From positions 4,116,001 to 4,180,000 of the forward strand of contig NZ_CP050699.1 of NCBI RefSeq assembly GCF_005116675.2: 64,000 bases of DNA, written 5' to 3'. The number at the start of each line of letters is the position of its first letter. Position 1 is the stretch's first letter. Source of the stretch: Desulfosediminicola ganghwensis. GTDB lineage: Bacteria; Desulfobacterota; Desulfobulbia; Desulfobulbales; Desulfocapsaceae. A program made the translations under genes and the position numbers. A model generated the notes under the pieces. It was not told where the DNA came from. It did not search any database and saw only the letters and a list, made by a program, of their open reading frames with translations. Shown here piece after piece: positions 1 to 7,420 of this stretch.

Positions 1-624
1 TGCCCCTAATCGGGCAAATTGTCGTTCCTGTCGGTAGAAAGGGAGTGCATCGCAGAATTTCGCAGTAACTATATGGGCGAGTAAGCCTGCAGTGGCGATC
101 CCCTTGTTGATAATCTGCTTTGGTGGCGGGGCGATTTTCACTACCGCCCCTTCAGTCTCCAGACCTTCACAGGATTTGCAGGCATATTTGGGACGAATGT
201 GACGTACAACCTGGATAACTGCCGGGATAATATCCAGCTTTTCAGAAACATCTTCTCCAATGCGATCCAGTTCCGCTCCGCAGCCACAGACTTTTGCATT
301 TTCGGGAATATCATGTACGATTTCTACTCTGGGCAGGTTGGCCGGCAATGGCTTGCGACCGCGTTTCGCTCGAGTATGCTCAGGAACTTCCACAACCTCT
401 TCGACCGATTCCACCTCAGGTTCGGGCATATCGAATAATGGCAATTGCATCACACCTGATTCGGCAGCATCTTTTTCACTCTTTTTGCCGAACAGTTTGG
501 CATAAAGCAGGCGGACCTGTTCTCGTAAAAGAGCGGTTTCCCGCTCATAACGACGCTGGGTTTCCACCAGCAACCGTTTGAGTTCTGCAGGATCATTCGG
601 AAGGTTTGCGGTTTCGAAATTCAT
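1..624 (-). CDS. tnpC: IS66 family transposase TnpC, N-terminal part (cut by window edge)
   Basis: This open frame begins at an ATG at 624-622 and reads off the left edge, giving the first 208 codons. The N-terminal part is a charged coiled coil (residues about 10-45, ending with a LYAKLFGKKSE stretch). It is followed by a proline-rich linker and a zinc-binding segment with CGC and CKSC cysteine pairs, which is the usual start of IS66 DDE transposases. The catalytic DDE domain would lie outside the window. The gene follows tnpB by 62 bp in the usual IS66 order. The visible part is intact, with no stop or frameshift. Confidence 0.9.
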   Translation of the reverse strand, partial: MNFETANLPNDPAELKRLLVETQRRYERETALLREQVRLLYAKLFGKKSEKDAAESGVMQLPLFDMPEPEVESVEEVVEVPEHTRAKRGRKPLPANLPRVEIVHDIPENAKVCGCGAELDRIGEDVSEKLDIIPAVIQVVRHIRPKYACKSCEGLETEGAVVKIAPPPKQIINKGIATAGLLAHIVTAKFCDALPFYRQERQFARLGA

Positions 625-686
625 GCACGCAATATACCACAAAGCCAGTGCCATAACAGCTACTTCAGGCAATATATTCATAAATA

Positions 687-1034
687 TCACGATACTGAAT
701 TATAGCTGAGTTGCCTGTGTGCCTGCTGCAAATCAAGGCCGTGTAAAAGCCACTGCAAAGCTGTCTCATGAATCTCAATCACCTCTTCCTCTGATTCGGG
801 CCAGCGAAAGGTTTCTGCCTCCAGCCTTTTCTGCCAGATGCAGAAACCGTTTTGGTACCAGTACAAAATCTTGACCATATCGCGTTTCCTATTACTGAAA
901 GCGAAAAGACTCCCTGAAAAAAGATCCAGGTCGAACTGATCTTCCACCAGAAGAGACAATCCGTTAATCGACTTTCGCATATCTGTGGCACCAAGAGCGA
1001 TGTATACTCGGACTTTTTCCGGAGTGGGAATCAT
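687..1034 (-). CDS. tnpB: IS66 family accessory protein TnpB (Orf2)
   Basis: A 115-residue protein of the usual IS66 Orf2 length. It carries the family hallmarks: VYIALGATDMRKSINGL near the N terminus, a central LFAFSNRKRDMVKILYW segment and a C-terminal GFCIWQKRLEAETFRWP motif. IS66 elements encode this small protein besides the transposase; it is required for efficient transposition of family members, but its biochemical role is not settled. It overlaps tnpA by 4 bp, indicating translational coupling. Confidence 0.93.
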   Translation of the reverse strand: MIPTPEKVRVYIALGATDMRKSINGLSLLVEDQFDLDLFSGSLFAFSNRKRDMVKILYWYQNGFCIWQKRLEAETFRWPESEEEVIEIHETALQWLLHGLDLQQAHRQLSYNSVS

Positions 1035-1360
1035 GTAAGCTGCTCCAGAGTCGTCACAACTTTTTTAAACTGCTCAGAACAAAAGTCGCCCTGAATCTCA
1101 AGCTTGAAGCGATCAATATGCACAGCCAGGGAAGCTTTAACATTTGTATCAGGGGTTGATGTTGGGACTGCAAGAGGATAAAACGCTGGCTCGTTCTCGA
1201 TCCGGCAATTCAGTTTTCGTTTCCAGTAGCCGAAAGTTGCCAGGGCAATTCCGTTCGACTGACAATAGGCTTTCTGGCTTTGGCTACCTGCTTCCCAGGC
1301 ACTGATATGTTTTTGCCAGTAGCCCTGCTTCTTTTGAAGTTTCGAAATGTTTCTGTCCAC
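1031..1360 (-). CDS. tnpA: IS66 family accessory protein TnpA (Orf1)
   Basis: A 109-residue protein whose first half resembles the HTH-like Orf1 of IS66 elements (YWQKHISAWEAGSQSQKAYC, then ATFGYWKRKL). The start is a GTG at 1360 with a good AAGGAGG ribosome site about 8 bases upstream. It is the first gene of the element, about 60 bp inside the terminal repeat, and is followed by tnpB with a 4 bp overlap. It probably binds DNA; this is inferred from the family. Confidence 0.85.
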   Translation of the reverse strand: MDRNISKLQKKQGYWQKHISAWEAGSQSQKAYCQSNGIALATFGYWKRKLNCRIENEPAFYPLAVPTSTPDTNVKASLAVHIDRFKLEIQGDFCSEQFKKVVTTLEQLT

Positions 1361-1443
1361 GATGTATACCTCCTTGGTTGTAGTGAGGCATACTGGAACA
1401 TGAATTTATTGGCTTGAAAAGATGGGGTTAATTTGGCGCTTAC

Positions 1444-1563
1444 GATTCAAATAAATCTTTTCTTTCATTGTATATCTTAACAGTTAAGCAAGGTTCATCA
1501 GAACTCATAGGTATTAGCTGCAAAGAATATGCAGAACACAATGATAAGTATACTACATGTTAG
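1444..1563 (+). pseudogene. Possible remnant of a second cassette gene, broken by IS66
   Basis: Between the IS66 end and the attC site there is about 180 bp of AT-rich DNA. On the plus strand a frame is open from the IS junction to a TAG at 1561-1563 (39 codons). It reads like a plausible protein C terminus (LTVKQGSSELIGISCKEY and on). On the minus strand an ATG at 1508 opens a 22-codon frame that stops exactly on entering the IS. Either could be the remains of a cassette gene; I favour the plus frame only for its composition. No family is recognised. Confidence 0.3.
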
Positions 1564-1624
1564 CATTCTCATTTGCACAAATATTAATTACTTAACTTAT
1601 TCATGAAGCATCATTTATTTGTGG

Positions 1625-1686
1625 TTATAACGTGGAATTGAGGGGCGCGTGCCTTTTACGTGTCCCTCTCGAATGATTTGTTAAAA
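1625..1686 (-). other. attC: attC recombination site of the integron cassette
   Basis: Read on the minus strand this 62 bp segment starts with the R'' core TTTTAAC, two bases past the stop codon of the cassette gene. It contains an imperfect inverted repeat around a short loop (CGAGAGGGACACG against CGCGCCCCTCAATT) and ends with an R' core GTTATAA. The decisive point is that R'' (TTTTAAC) is the exact complement of the core at the cassette start (GTTAAAA at 2334-2328). This is expected because the two belong to the same circular cassette. The R' here belongs to the next cassette. Confidence 0.8.
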
Positions 1687-2333
1687 TTTAGTATATTTTC
1701 TTATACTTTTTTTTAAATGACTCATTTTCAATCAAAGTAAGTTCATTTTCATTATAATCAAAACTATACTCATAATATGTCTTAGCCGTTGCTGGCCATA
1801 GTCTTAGTTTTCCATTAACAATATCGTAAATCCCTCTAACATATGATGCTTCTTGAAACATAGACAAATGGATACCATTTTCGGTGTATTCATGGGATAA
1901 TCTAGGATAGTCAGGGACTTTTATGTGCCATCTGCCTACTAATGGAAATTTCGAATTATATTCTCTTTCTGGCAATCGAACAGCTTCCCATCTTTCCGAC
2001 AATTCTAATGGTTTTTCTGAAACAACTGCATTAAATGTTAGGATATCACCTTTTACATTATAAAAGTATTTACGTACAGGCGGATCTACTTTAGGAGTCA
2101 ACTCAGTAATAGTTAATATGTTATTTTCTAACTTATATTTAGATTCAAACACCTGGCAATAAAATAACTCAAACTTACCATTGTCTTTAAAAATGTATAC
2201 ATCATTGTAACGATTATCATCTTTTTCAACAGTTATCCACTTGCCAACTAAATCAATAGCGTAAACTTGATTAATATTCAAAATGACACTTACTATTAAC
2301 AACAAGAAGGATATTATTTTTTTCATATTTTAA
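1631..2333 (-). mobile_element. Integron gene cassette (about 703 bp)
   Basis: The unit is bounded by two G|TT core cleavage points, at 2334/2333 and at the R' box around 1631. It holds a single gene reading away from the integrase, followed directly by attC: the standard anatomy of a first cassette next to attI. Base composition is clearly richer in A and T than in the chromosomal genes to the right. The start codon lies immediately beside the core site, leaving no room for a ribosome site inside the cassette, so translation may use sequence supplied by attI. Confidence 0.78.
1688..2326 (-). CDS. Cassette-encoded exported protein, lipocalin-like fold suspected
   Basis: 212 residues. Residues 1-23 form a typical signal peptide (KK, a long hydrophobic stretch, then VYA). 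The mature part begins IDLVGKWITVEKDDN and has alternating beta-like segments of the form growing signal/GKW, DNGKFELFY, LENNILTITEL, GDILTFNAV, with a second similar set after residue 125 (LVGRWHIKV). This repeats a lipocalin/META-like pattern: conserved G-x-W, then strands. I do not recognise a named family, and the fold is a guess from pattern. It is the only intact cassette gene in the window and is AT-rich. It probably acts outside the cytoplasmic membrane. Confidence 0.7.
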   Translation of the reverse strand: MKKIISFLLLIVSVILNINQVYAIDLVGKWITVEKDDNRYNDVYIFKDNGKFELFYCQVFESKYKLENNILTITELTPKVDPPVRKYFYNVKGDILTFNAVVSEKPLELSERWEAVRLPEREYNSKFPLVGRWHIKVPDYPRLSHEYTENGIHLSMFQEASYVRGIYDIVNGKLRLWPATAKTYYEYSFDYNENELTLIENESFKKKYKKIY

Positions 2334-2709
2334 CGTGTAATATAGGACTAGTCCCATTTTGGGAGTTTTTCATTAATTTAAATTTCAAAATTCCCGCATA
2401 GCCAATACCCACATAGTGGTATCATGGTTTTTTTCATTTATAAAACTCATCGTTATGTAAGTGAAATGTAATAACTTTATGCCATAGTATGCCAATCAAC
2501 GACAAGTTGCAAGTTCAATATTCCTAGCCAACATATGTCTTATAATACGTTGATATCCATCATATGGGACTATGTGTATAATATGCAATTCTGATATTTT
2601 TCTTATCTTTTGCATAAGGATTGTTACTAATATGAGAGGTTTTTTTGTCCTATAATACGCATTATCCCGTCATATAGGACTAGTCCTTATAACTCACGAT
2701 AATTAAGCT
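2327..2709. promoter_or_regulatory. Probable attI and integrase/cassette promoter region
   Basis: This 383 bp non-coding, AT-rich stretch separates the divergent integrase and first cassette, where attI and both promoters lie in known integrons. The cassette-proximal edge has the core GTTAAAA (minus strand, 2334-2328). A repeated element occurs three times: ATATAGGACTAGTCCC at 2340-2355, CATATGGGACTAT at 2561-2573 and CATATAGGACTAGTCC at 2671-2686. The last two are each preceded by TATAATACG 26-27 bases before, forming GTCCTATA...TATAGGAC inverted repeats. No LexA box of the CTGT-N8-ACAG kind was seen. Confidence 0.55.
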
Positions 2710-4011
2710 ATGGATAAAAAAACACTGTATTCACGCTCTTTTCAAGCGTCCGATTTTGGGGAATATCTTTTAAAAAGTCCTATTGTGCCCCCTGGGAAAG
2801 AGCAGTATATGGTCAGGTGGGTTCGCAAATTTTTTCAAACAAGGGTCAAGTTTACAGAAAATGACTGGCGATTACAGCTACCGCTGTTCATAGAGATTTT
2901 AGCAAAATCTGGCTTTGATACATGGCAACTTCAACAAGCGGAAGAAGCTGTTCGATTATACTTTTTCAATTTTATAAACTCGACCGTTGAAAACCCAAGC
3001 GTCGGCAAAGTCTCAGCCGAGTCTCAAGAAGTAGTAACACCCCAAAAAGCCGTAAATGCATTTTTGTCTAACCTTAGACTGAGGCATTATGCAAGAACCA
3101 CTGAAAAAATCTACCTTCAATGGGTTAAACAATTTCTTGCTTTTTGTATCAAAAAAGACAAGAAATTCAACGATACCAATGCCATTACCCAAACTCTAGC
3201 CAAAGACTTTTTAGCCTATCTTGCAATAAATAAGCACGTATCCGCTTCCACTCAAAATCAGGCCTTCAATGCTTTGCTACTCTTTTTCAAGGTGGTACTA
3301 GATGTTGAACTCTCGGAAATGCGGGACGGAATTCGGGCCAAAGTTGACCGTAAGCTTCCTGTGGTATTTTCCATAGATGAGGTAAGAATTCTACTCGAAA
3401 AAGTATCCGGAACACGAGGCCTCATGCTACAGCTTATCTATGGAGGAGGTTTGCGCGTTAATGAATGTTGCCGCTTGCGAATTCAAGATATCGACTTCAC
3501 ACATAATCTGATCTACGTACGTGATGGAAAAGGAGGAAAGGATAGAACTACCCTTTTGCCTGAAATGCTGAAGCCGAAACTCAAACCTCACATAGAAAAT
3601 GTTATCGATTTACACCGGGAAGATATTGCAGCCGGTTATGGTGAAGTCTGGTTGCCCAATGCATTATCGAGAAAATACCCTAATGCTTCAAAACAAACAG
3701 CCTGGCAATGGCTATTTCCAAGTGGCAGGATCTCAGTTGATCCGGTTTCTGGCAGGATAGGCAGGCATCATGTATTGGATAAGATGCTCCAACGGTATTT
3801 CAAAAACATATTGAATTCAAGCGGCATTCATAAGCATGCTTCGGTGCATACTCTGCGACACTCTTTTGCCACCCATCTGCTCCTGAATGGTATCGACCTA
3901 CGACAGATTCAGGAATACCTTGGACATTCACGAGTTGAAACCACCATGATATATACACATGTGATAAAAGATTTGAGAGAACCAACAGCCAGCCCGCTAG
4001 ATCTGCTTTAA
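2710..4011 (+). CDS. intI: Integron integrase (IntI-type tyrosine recombinase) with N-terminal extension
   Basis: 433 residues, about 95 longer than IntI1; the extra part is N-terminal (roughly residues 1-100). The SAM-like core-binding domain follows (about 112-200), then the catalytic domain. The tyrosine-recombinase residues are all present with the IntI spacing: R249 (GLRVNE), H380 and R383 (HTLRHSFATHLL), H406 (YLGH) and Y415 (MIYTHV). The integron-specific insert between catalytic boxes is visible (LPNALSRKYPNASKQ, then WQWLFPS, then GRIGRHHV), separating it from XerC/D and phage integrases. It ends with the SPLD tail seen in IntI proteins. The gene faces away from the cassette, as usual. 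It appears intact and likely active. Confidence 0.93.
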   Translation: MDKKTLYSRSFQASDFGEYLLKSPIVPPGKEQYMVRWVRKFFQTRVKFTENDWRLQLPLFIEILAKSGFDTWQLQQAEEAVRLYFFNFINSTVENPSVGKVSAESQEVVTPQKAVNAFLSNLRLRHYARTTEKIYLQWVKQFLAFCIKKDKKFNDTNAITQTLAKDFLAYLAINKHVSASTQNQAFNALLLFFKVVLDVELSEMRDGIRAKVDRKLPVVFSIDEVRILLEKVSGTRGLMLQLIYGGGLRVNECCRLRIQDIDFTHNLIYVRDGKGGKDRTTLLPEMLKPKLKPHIENVIDLHREDIAAGYGEVWLPNALSRKYPNASKQTAWQWLFPSGRISVDPVSGRIGRHHVLDKMLQRYFKNILNSSGIHKHASVHTLRHSFATHLLLNGIDLRQIQEYLGHSRVETTMIYTHVIKDLREPTASPLDLL

Positions 4012-4043
4012 TTAAATGACAGACATATTATTGCATCATTATC

Positions 4044-5930
4044 TTAAATTACATCCTCAAACTTACAGGTCAGCACAAGGTCCCCGTCTTCCAAACGCTT
4101 CTGCACCTTGTAGGGTAATGTCTGAAACAGTTTGATCATGCCCTTGTTGCCCGGGGAAGTAAAAGCCATAAGGCCCGCCAAACCGTTTTCGCGCGCTGCT
4201 TCAGCCAATTTGCGCAGGAAAATTTTACCCAGGCCTTTACCCTGCAGATCCCTGCCTACCGAAAAGGCCACCTCTGCCATATTTGCCCCCCTGAGTCGCA
4301 TCATCTCAGCCACACCTACGATTTTACCAAAACCGAATTCACCGGTGACTGCCACCAGGCTCAAGGCGTTGACATAGTCGGTATGCGAACGTGCTTCAAC
4401 ATCGGTCCGGGTAAAATGCGATTTCTGGCAAAAAAAGCGGGACAAAACGTCTTCTTTAGGCAGCGTATAATAATGCTCCTGAATTCTTCTCTCATCCACG
4501 GGTTTGCTTGGCCGGATAGTGACTCGCTGCCCATCGAGGTCAAGGACCTCTTCAAGCTTGACCGGGTAAATTGCCTTCACGGCCTCACCAAGGGTTCGCT
4601 CTGTGCCAATCAAGCCCAATTCTTTAGACTCCTTGAAGAGCTCTTCACGGAAATCGGGGTGAGCCAGACTGATCATTGCTATAACTCGTTCCTGCAGGCT
4701 TTTGCCGAACAGATTGACAATACCATATTCAGAAGCGACAAAATGCACATCACCCCGCGGGACCAACACCACATCATCCTGCAGATGTGGAACGATATTC
4801 GATCTGATTGATCCATCTTCATTCTGAGAGGTGGAACGAATCATCAGGATGGATTTACCACCAGGTGAGCGCCGGGCTCCCCGAACAAAATCTGCAATCC
4901 CAGAGATACCGGCAAAACGCGAACTGAGCCGCGCCTCTGCCGCCATCTGCCCGGTGAGATCCATAGAATGTGCGACATTGAGGGATACCATCCTGTTATG
5001 GCGTGAAATGACGAATGGGTCGTTTACATAATCCGAGGGGTGGAAATCCACCGCAGGATTGTCGTTTAAAAATTCGTAGAGATCTTCGCTTCCCACCGCC
5101 ATGGAGGCAACCATCTTGCCGTCGTTAAAGCCTTTTCGCTGGTTGGTAATATTACCACGGGCATAGAGTTGCATTATGTCATCGGTAAGAAACTGGGAGT
5201 GCACGCCAAGATCGGTCTTGTTGGAGAGGGCCTGCAATGTAGCCTGGGAGGCTGCATCGAGGCCAATTTGCAGGGTCGAACCATCTTCTATGACCCGGGC
5301 GATATGTTTACCGATTAACTGGTCTGCTTCTGAAGGATCATTGGTGTATGGGACAGAAAGAATCGGTTCCTCATGCTCGACAAATACATCTACATAGTTC
5401 ACATGAAGAAAGCTCTGGCCCATTACCCGTGGCATGCGAGGGTTGATCTGGGCGATAACCAGATCAGCCGCCCGTGCGGCTGCAAGAGTGACATCCACTG
5501 AAATACCAAGGCTCATCCAACCAAAGTCATCGGGTGGCGAGACCTGGATCATGGCCACATTGATCGGCAATTTTCTGGTTGAAAAAAGCATTGGTACATC
5601 CGACATGTTCATCGGGGTGATAAAGCGCTTGTGTCTTGAAATCGCCTCTGAACGGGTTGAACCAAGGTAAATGGAACGTACATTGAGACTGGTGTCTTTG
5701 GTTCTGTCGGCAATAGCCGCAAAGGAGACCGTTTCGAGGGTAAGCAGGCGCAGGATCTCAAGCCCACTGAAACTGTTGGCTTTAGCCACCAGCGCCTTTA
5801 CCAGTTCCTGGGGTTCACCGCAGCCCGAGCCAATAAACACCCGCTGACCGGATTGAATTTTCCCGATTGCAGCTTCTGCGCTTACGGTTTTCTCGACATA
5901 ACTGTCTGCCCAGTGTTTTGAAGTCGGCAT
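4044..5930 (-). CDS. Acetyl-CoA hydrolase/transferase fused to a GNAT acetyltransferase domain
   Basis: 628 residues. Residues about 10-440 match the acetyl-CoA hydrolase / 4-hydroxybutyrate CoA-transferase family (VFIGSGCGEPQELVKAL, FGWMSLGISVDVT, then VASEYGIVNLFGKSLQERV). This family exchanges CoA between acyl-CoA and carboxylates. Residues about 470-628 are a GNAT domain (VGVAEMMRLRG, then GRDLQGKGLGKIFLRKL, the acetyl-CoA-binding loop). Such fusions are known in anaerobic bacteria, and lysine acetylation of CoA-metabolising enzymes is one proposed role. It may activate short-chain acids for the beta-oxidation genes nearby (inference). It is monocistronic, convergent with intI, and lies just outside the integron. 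Confidence 0.88.
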   Translation of the reverse strand: MPTSKHWADSYVEKTVSAEAAIGKIQSGQRVFIGSGCGEPQELVKALVAKANSFSGLEILRLLTLETVSFAAIADRTKDTSLNVRSIYLGSTRSEAISRHKRFITPMNMSDVPMLFSTRKLPINVAMIQVSPPDDFGWMSLGISVDVTLAAARAADLVIAQINPRMPRVMGQSFLHVNYVDVFVEHEEPILSVPYTNDPSEADQLIGKHIARVIEDGSTLQIGLDAASQATLQALSNKTDLGVHSQFLTDDIMQLYARGNITNQRKGFNDGKMVASMAVGSEDLYEFLNDNPAVDFHPSDYVNDPFVISRHNRMVSLNVAHSMDLTGQMAAEARLSSRFAGISGIADFVRGARRSPGGKSILMIRSTSQNEDGSIRSNIVPHLQDDVVLVPRGDVHFVASEYGIVNLFGKSLQERVIAMISLAHPDFREELFKESKELGLIGTERTLGEAVKAIYPVKLEEVLDLDGQRVTIRPSKPVDERRIQEHYYTLPKEDVLSRFFCQKSHFTRTDVEARSHTDYVNALSLVAVTGEFGFGKIVGVAEMMRLRGANMAEVAFSVGRDLQGKGLGKIFLRKLAEAARENGLAGLMAFTSPGNKGMIKLFQTLPYKVQKRLEDGDLVLTCKFEDVI

Positions 5931-6098
5931 ATCCTACGTCCTTTGAGTATGATGCCAGCCCCTTTTAGCATTGCGCGGCGCTGAAATCCTTTTTTTTTTT
6001 CTGATTTCCCCAACTACCCTTAACAGTAAAGCAAGCGTGATTAAGCTACAATATTTTTAATATTTTCAAAGTACAGCACCACTATTTACCCTGCTTTT

Positions 6099-6764
6099 TT
6101 ACCTGGCGGTCTCTCTTGACACATCTGCGTCAAAATCCGCATCTTTACCTTGCTCTATATCCGAATAGTGCTCAGCAAAAGTCCGGCGAATCTCAGTGAG
6201 CGGCAGATCCTGGAATCTGCCCCTGTCATGCAAATATTCCATATGCCTGTTCCCTTTATTATCAAAGGGATGAAAAACAGAGTCCTCTCTGCCGTTAAAT
6301 TCAAGAGGCGGAAAACCAAACTTCTCGCAGAGCTGGAGGTTAAAGGCAGGCGTTGCCTTAACCCACACACCCTCTAAATACATATCGGTAAATCCGTGCC
6401 AGTAAAATACATCGGTTTTCATCAGCCGGCGAAGCCGCTCGGTGGAAAGATGGTTACGGACGTCTCCAAAGCCCAGCCGGGCCGGAATATTCTTCGCCCG
6501 ACAACATGCGGCGAGCAGCACGGCCTTGCTCACACACCAGCCATACCCTTTGCTTAAAGTCGCCGAGGCTCGTATTTCCTCAAGTGTAAGATCGACCTTA
6601 TATGGATTGTAGCGGAAGTCATCACGCACTGCATAATAAAGTGACACAGCCATTTCAACAACTGATGTACCGGCAACAGTGTTGCGGTTTGCATATTCTC
6701 TTACTGCGGGATGATCACAATCGATACTCGGGGTACAGGCAAGATAGCCGTCTGGCACTGTCAT
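6099..6764 (-). CDS. Transglutaminase-like cysteine protease-fold protein
   Basis: 221 residues from the ATG at 6764, chosen because AAGGAGT lies 8 bases upstream; the longer frame (to 6845) lacks a ribosome site. The core resembles the transglutaminase-like superfamily: a Cys in GYGWCVSKAVLLAACCRA, a His in FYWHGFTDMYLEGVWV, and a following KATPAFN where family members usually carry the third catalytic residue as Asp. The expected Asp is not obvious, so activity is uncertain. No signal peptide from this start, so probably cytoplasmic. Related proteins are often annotated as transglutaminase domain proteins of unknown substrate. Confidence 0.75.
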   Translation of the reverse strand: MTVPDGYLACTPSIDCDHPAVREYANRNTVAGTSVVEMAVSLYYAVRDDFRYNPYKVDLTLEEIRASATLSKGYGWCVSKAVLLAACCRAKNIPARLGFGDVRNHLSTERLRRLMKTDVFYWHGFTDMYLEGVWVKATPAFNLQLCEKFGFPPLEFNGREDSVFHPFDNKGNRHMEYLHDRGRFQDLPLTEIRRTFAEHYSDIEQGKDADFDADVSRETAR

Positions 6765-7170
6765 TATTAATAACTCCTTTTTTATGATATCTAAAGACAT
6801 TACAAGGTATAGCAGGGTTGCAGTTTTCACAAACAATTTTCGCATTTCATAAAAATCTTGCCTGGATCACATTCTGATCTTTTTTCTTCTCTTCAAAAAG
6901 CCTCTTCTTTCAGCTAGGATAATTATGACAGCCTGGAGAATGCCAAATTTAAGGGTATTCCCACAAACGGGCACCAGATTGGAACAATGCTGTAGTTATT
7001 TGCCAGCGTTACCCACACGATTCATCAGCAGTGCCTGGATAGTACCAGCGGAACAGCAGACACAGTACTTATGCAGGTTTTCAATTCTGCATCAACACTA
7101 GGAATGTGAAGATGCAGCGCCCGGCAAAGTTCCAGCCAGAGCTCTAGAATTAACAAAGGAGGATTACACA
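6765..7170. other. Intergenic region upstream of the lpp-like gene
   Basis: 406 bp between divergent genes. The only clear element is a strong ribosome site (AAAGGAGG) just before 7171. A 58-codon plus frame from 6924 has no recognisable features. No repeat or RNA gene seen. Confidence 0.4.
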
Positions 7171-7392
7171 ATGAAAAGGTGGAAAACTACTAAACTTTCA
7201 GCTATCGCAACACTTTTTATGGTTTGCACCATGATGTTGTCCAGTGGTTGTGCACACAAAAAAAATACCGAGCAAGAAGCTATGATGAATCGGACTGAAG
7301 CCGCCGCCACCAGGGCTGAAGATGCTGCTATGAGAGCAGAAAATGCCGCCGAGAAGATGGAGCGCATGTACGAGCATGGAATGAAGAAGTAG
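7171..7392 (+). CDS. Small Lpp/OprI-type alanine-zipper lipoprotein
   Basis: 73 residues. A lipoprotein signal peptide ends in LSSG-C27, the lipobox cysteine. The mature part is a short heptad-rich helix with Ala at regular positions (RTEAAATRAEDAAMRAENAA), as in the trimeric Lpp/OprI coiled coil. The protein ends in Lys-Lys; in E. coli Lpp the C-terminal Lys is the residue joined to peptidoglycan. The next gene encodes an L,D-transpeptidase, the enzyme class that makes this bond, so the pair likely ties the outer membrane to the wall (inference). Strong ribosome site AAAGGAGG. Confidence 0.85.
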   Translation: MKRWKTTKLSAIATLFMVCTMMLSSGCAHKKNTEQEAMMNRTEAAATRAEDAAMRAENAAEKMERMYEHGMKK

Positions 7393-7420
7393 CTATCATT
7401 ACCTTTTTAAACTTTTCTTT

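Larger units (their letters stand above)
1..1443 (-). mobile_element. IS66-family insertion sequence, right part
   Basis: The three genes of an IS66-type element (tnpA, tnpB, tnpC in transcription order) lie on the minus strand. The outer end is an IS66-like terminal sequence at 1421-1443, reading GTAAGCGCCAAATTAACC inward on the minus strand. The other end and the remainder of tnpC are left of the window, so completeness and target duplication cannot be checked. The 8 bases just outside the end (1444-1451, GATTCAAA) are the predicted target duplication to look for at the far side. The element sits inside an integron cassette array. Confidence 0.9.

Noticed and set aside
2327-2709. LexA (SOS) control of the integrase
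   Set aside because: No CTGT-N8-ACAG-like box was found upstream of intI, unlike in Vibrio and class 1 integrons.
6924-7100. 58-codon plus-strand frame between the transglutaminase-like and lpp-like genes
   Set aside because: No ribosome site, no family feature, and composition unlike the neighbouring genes.
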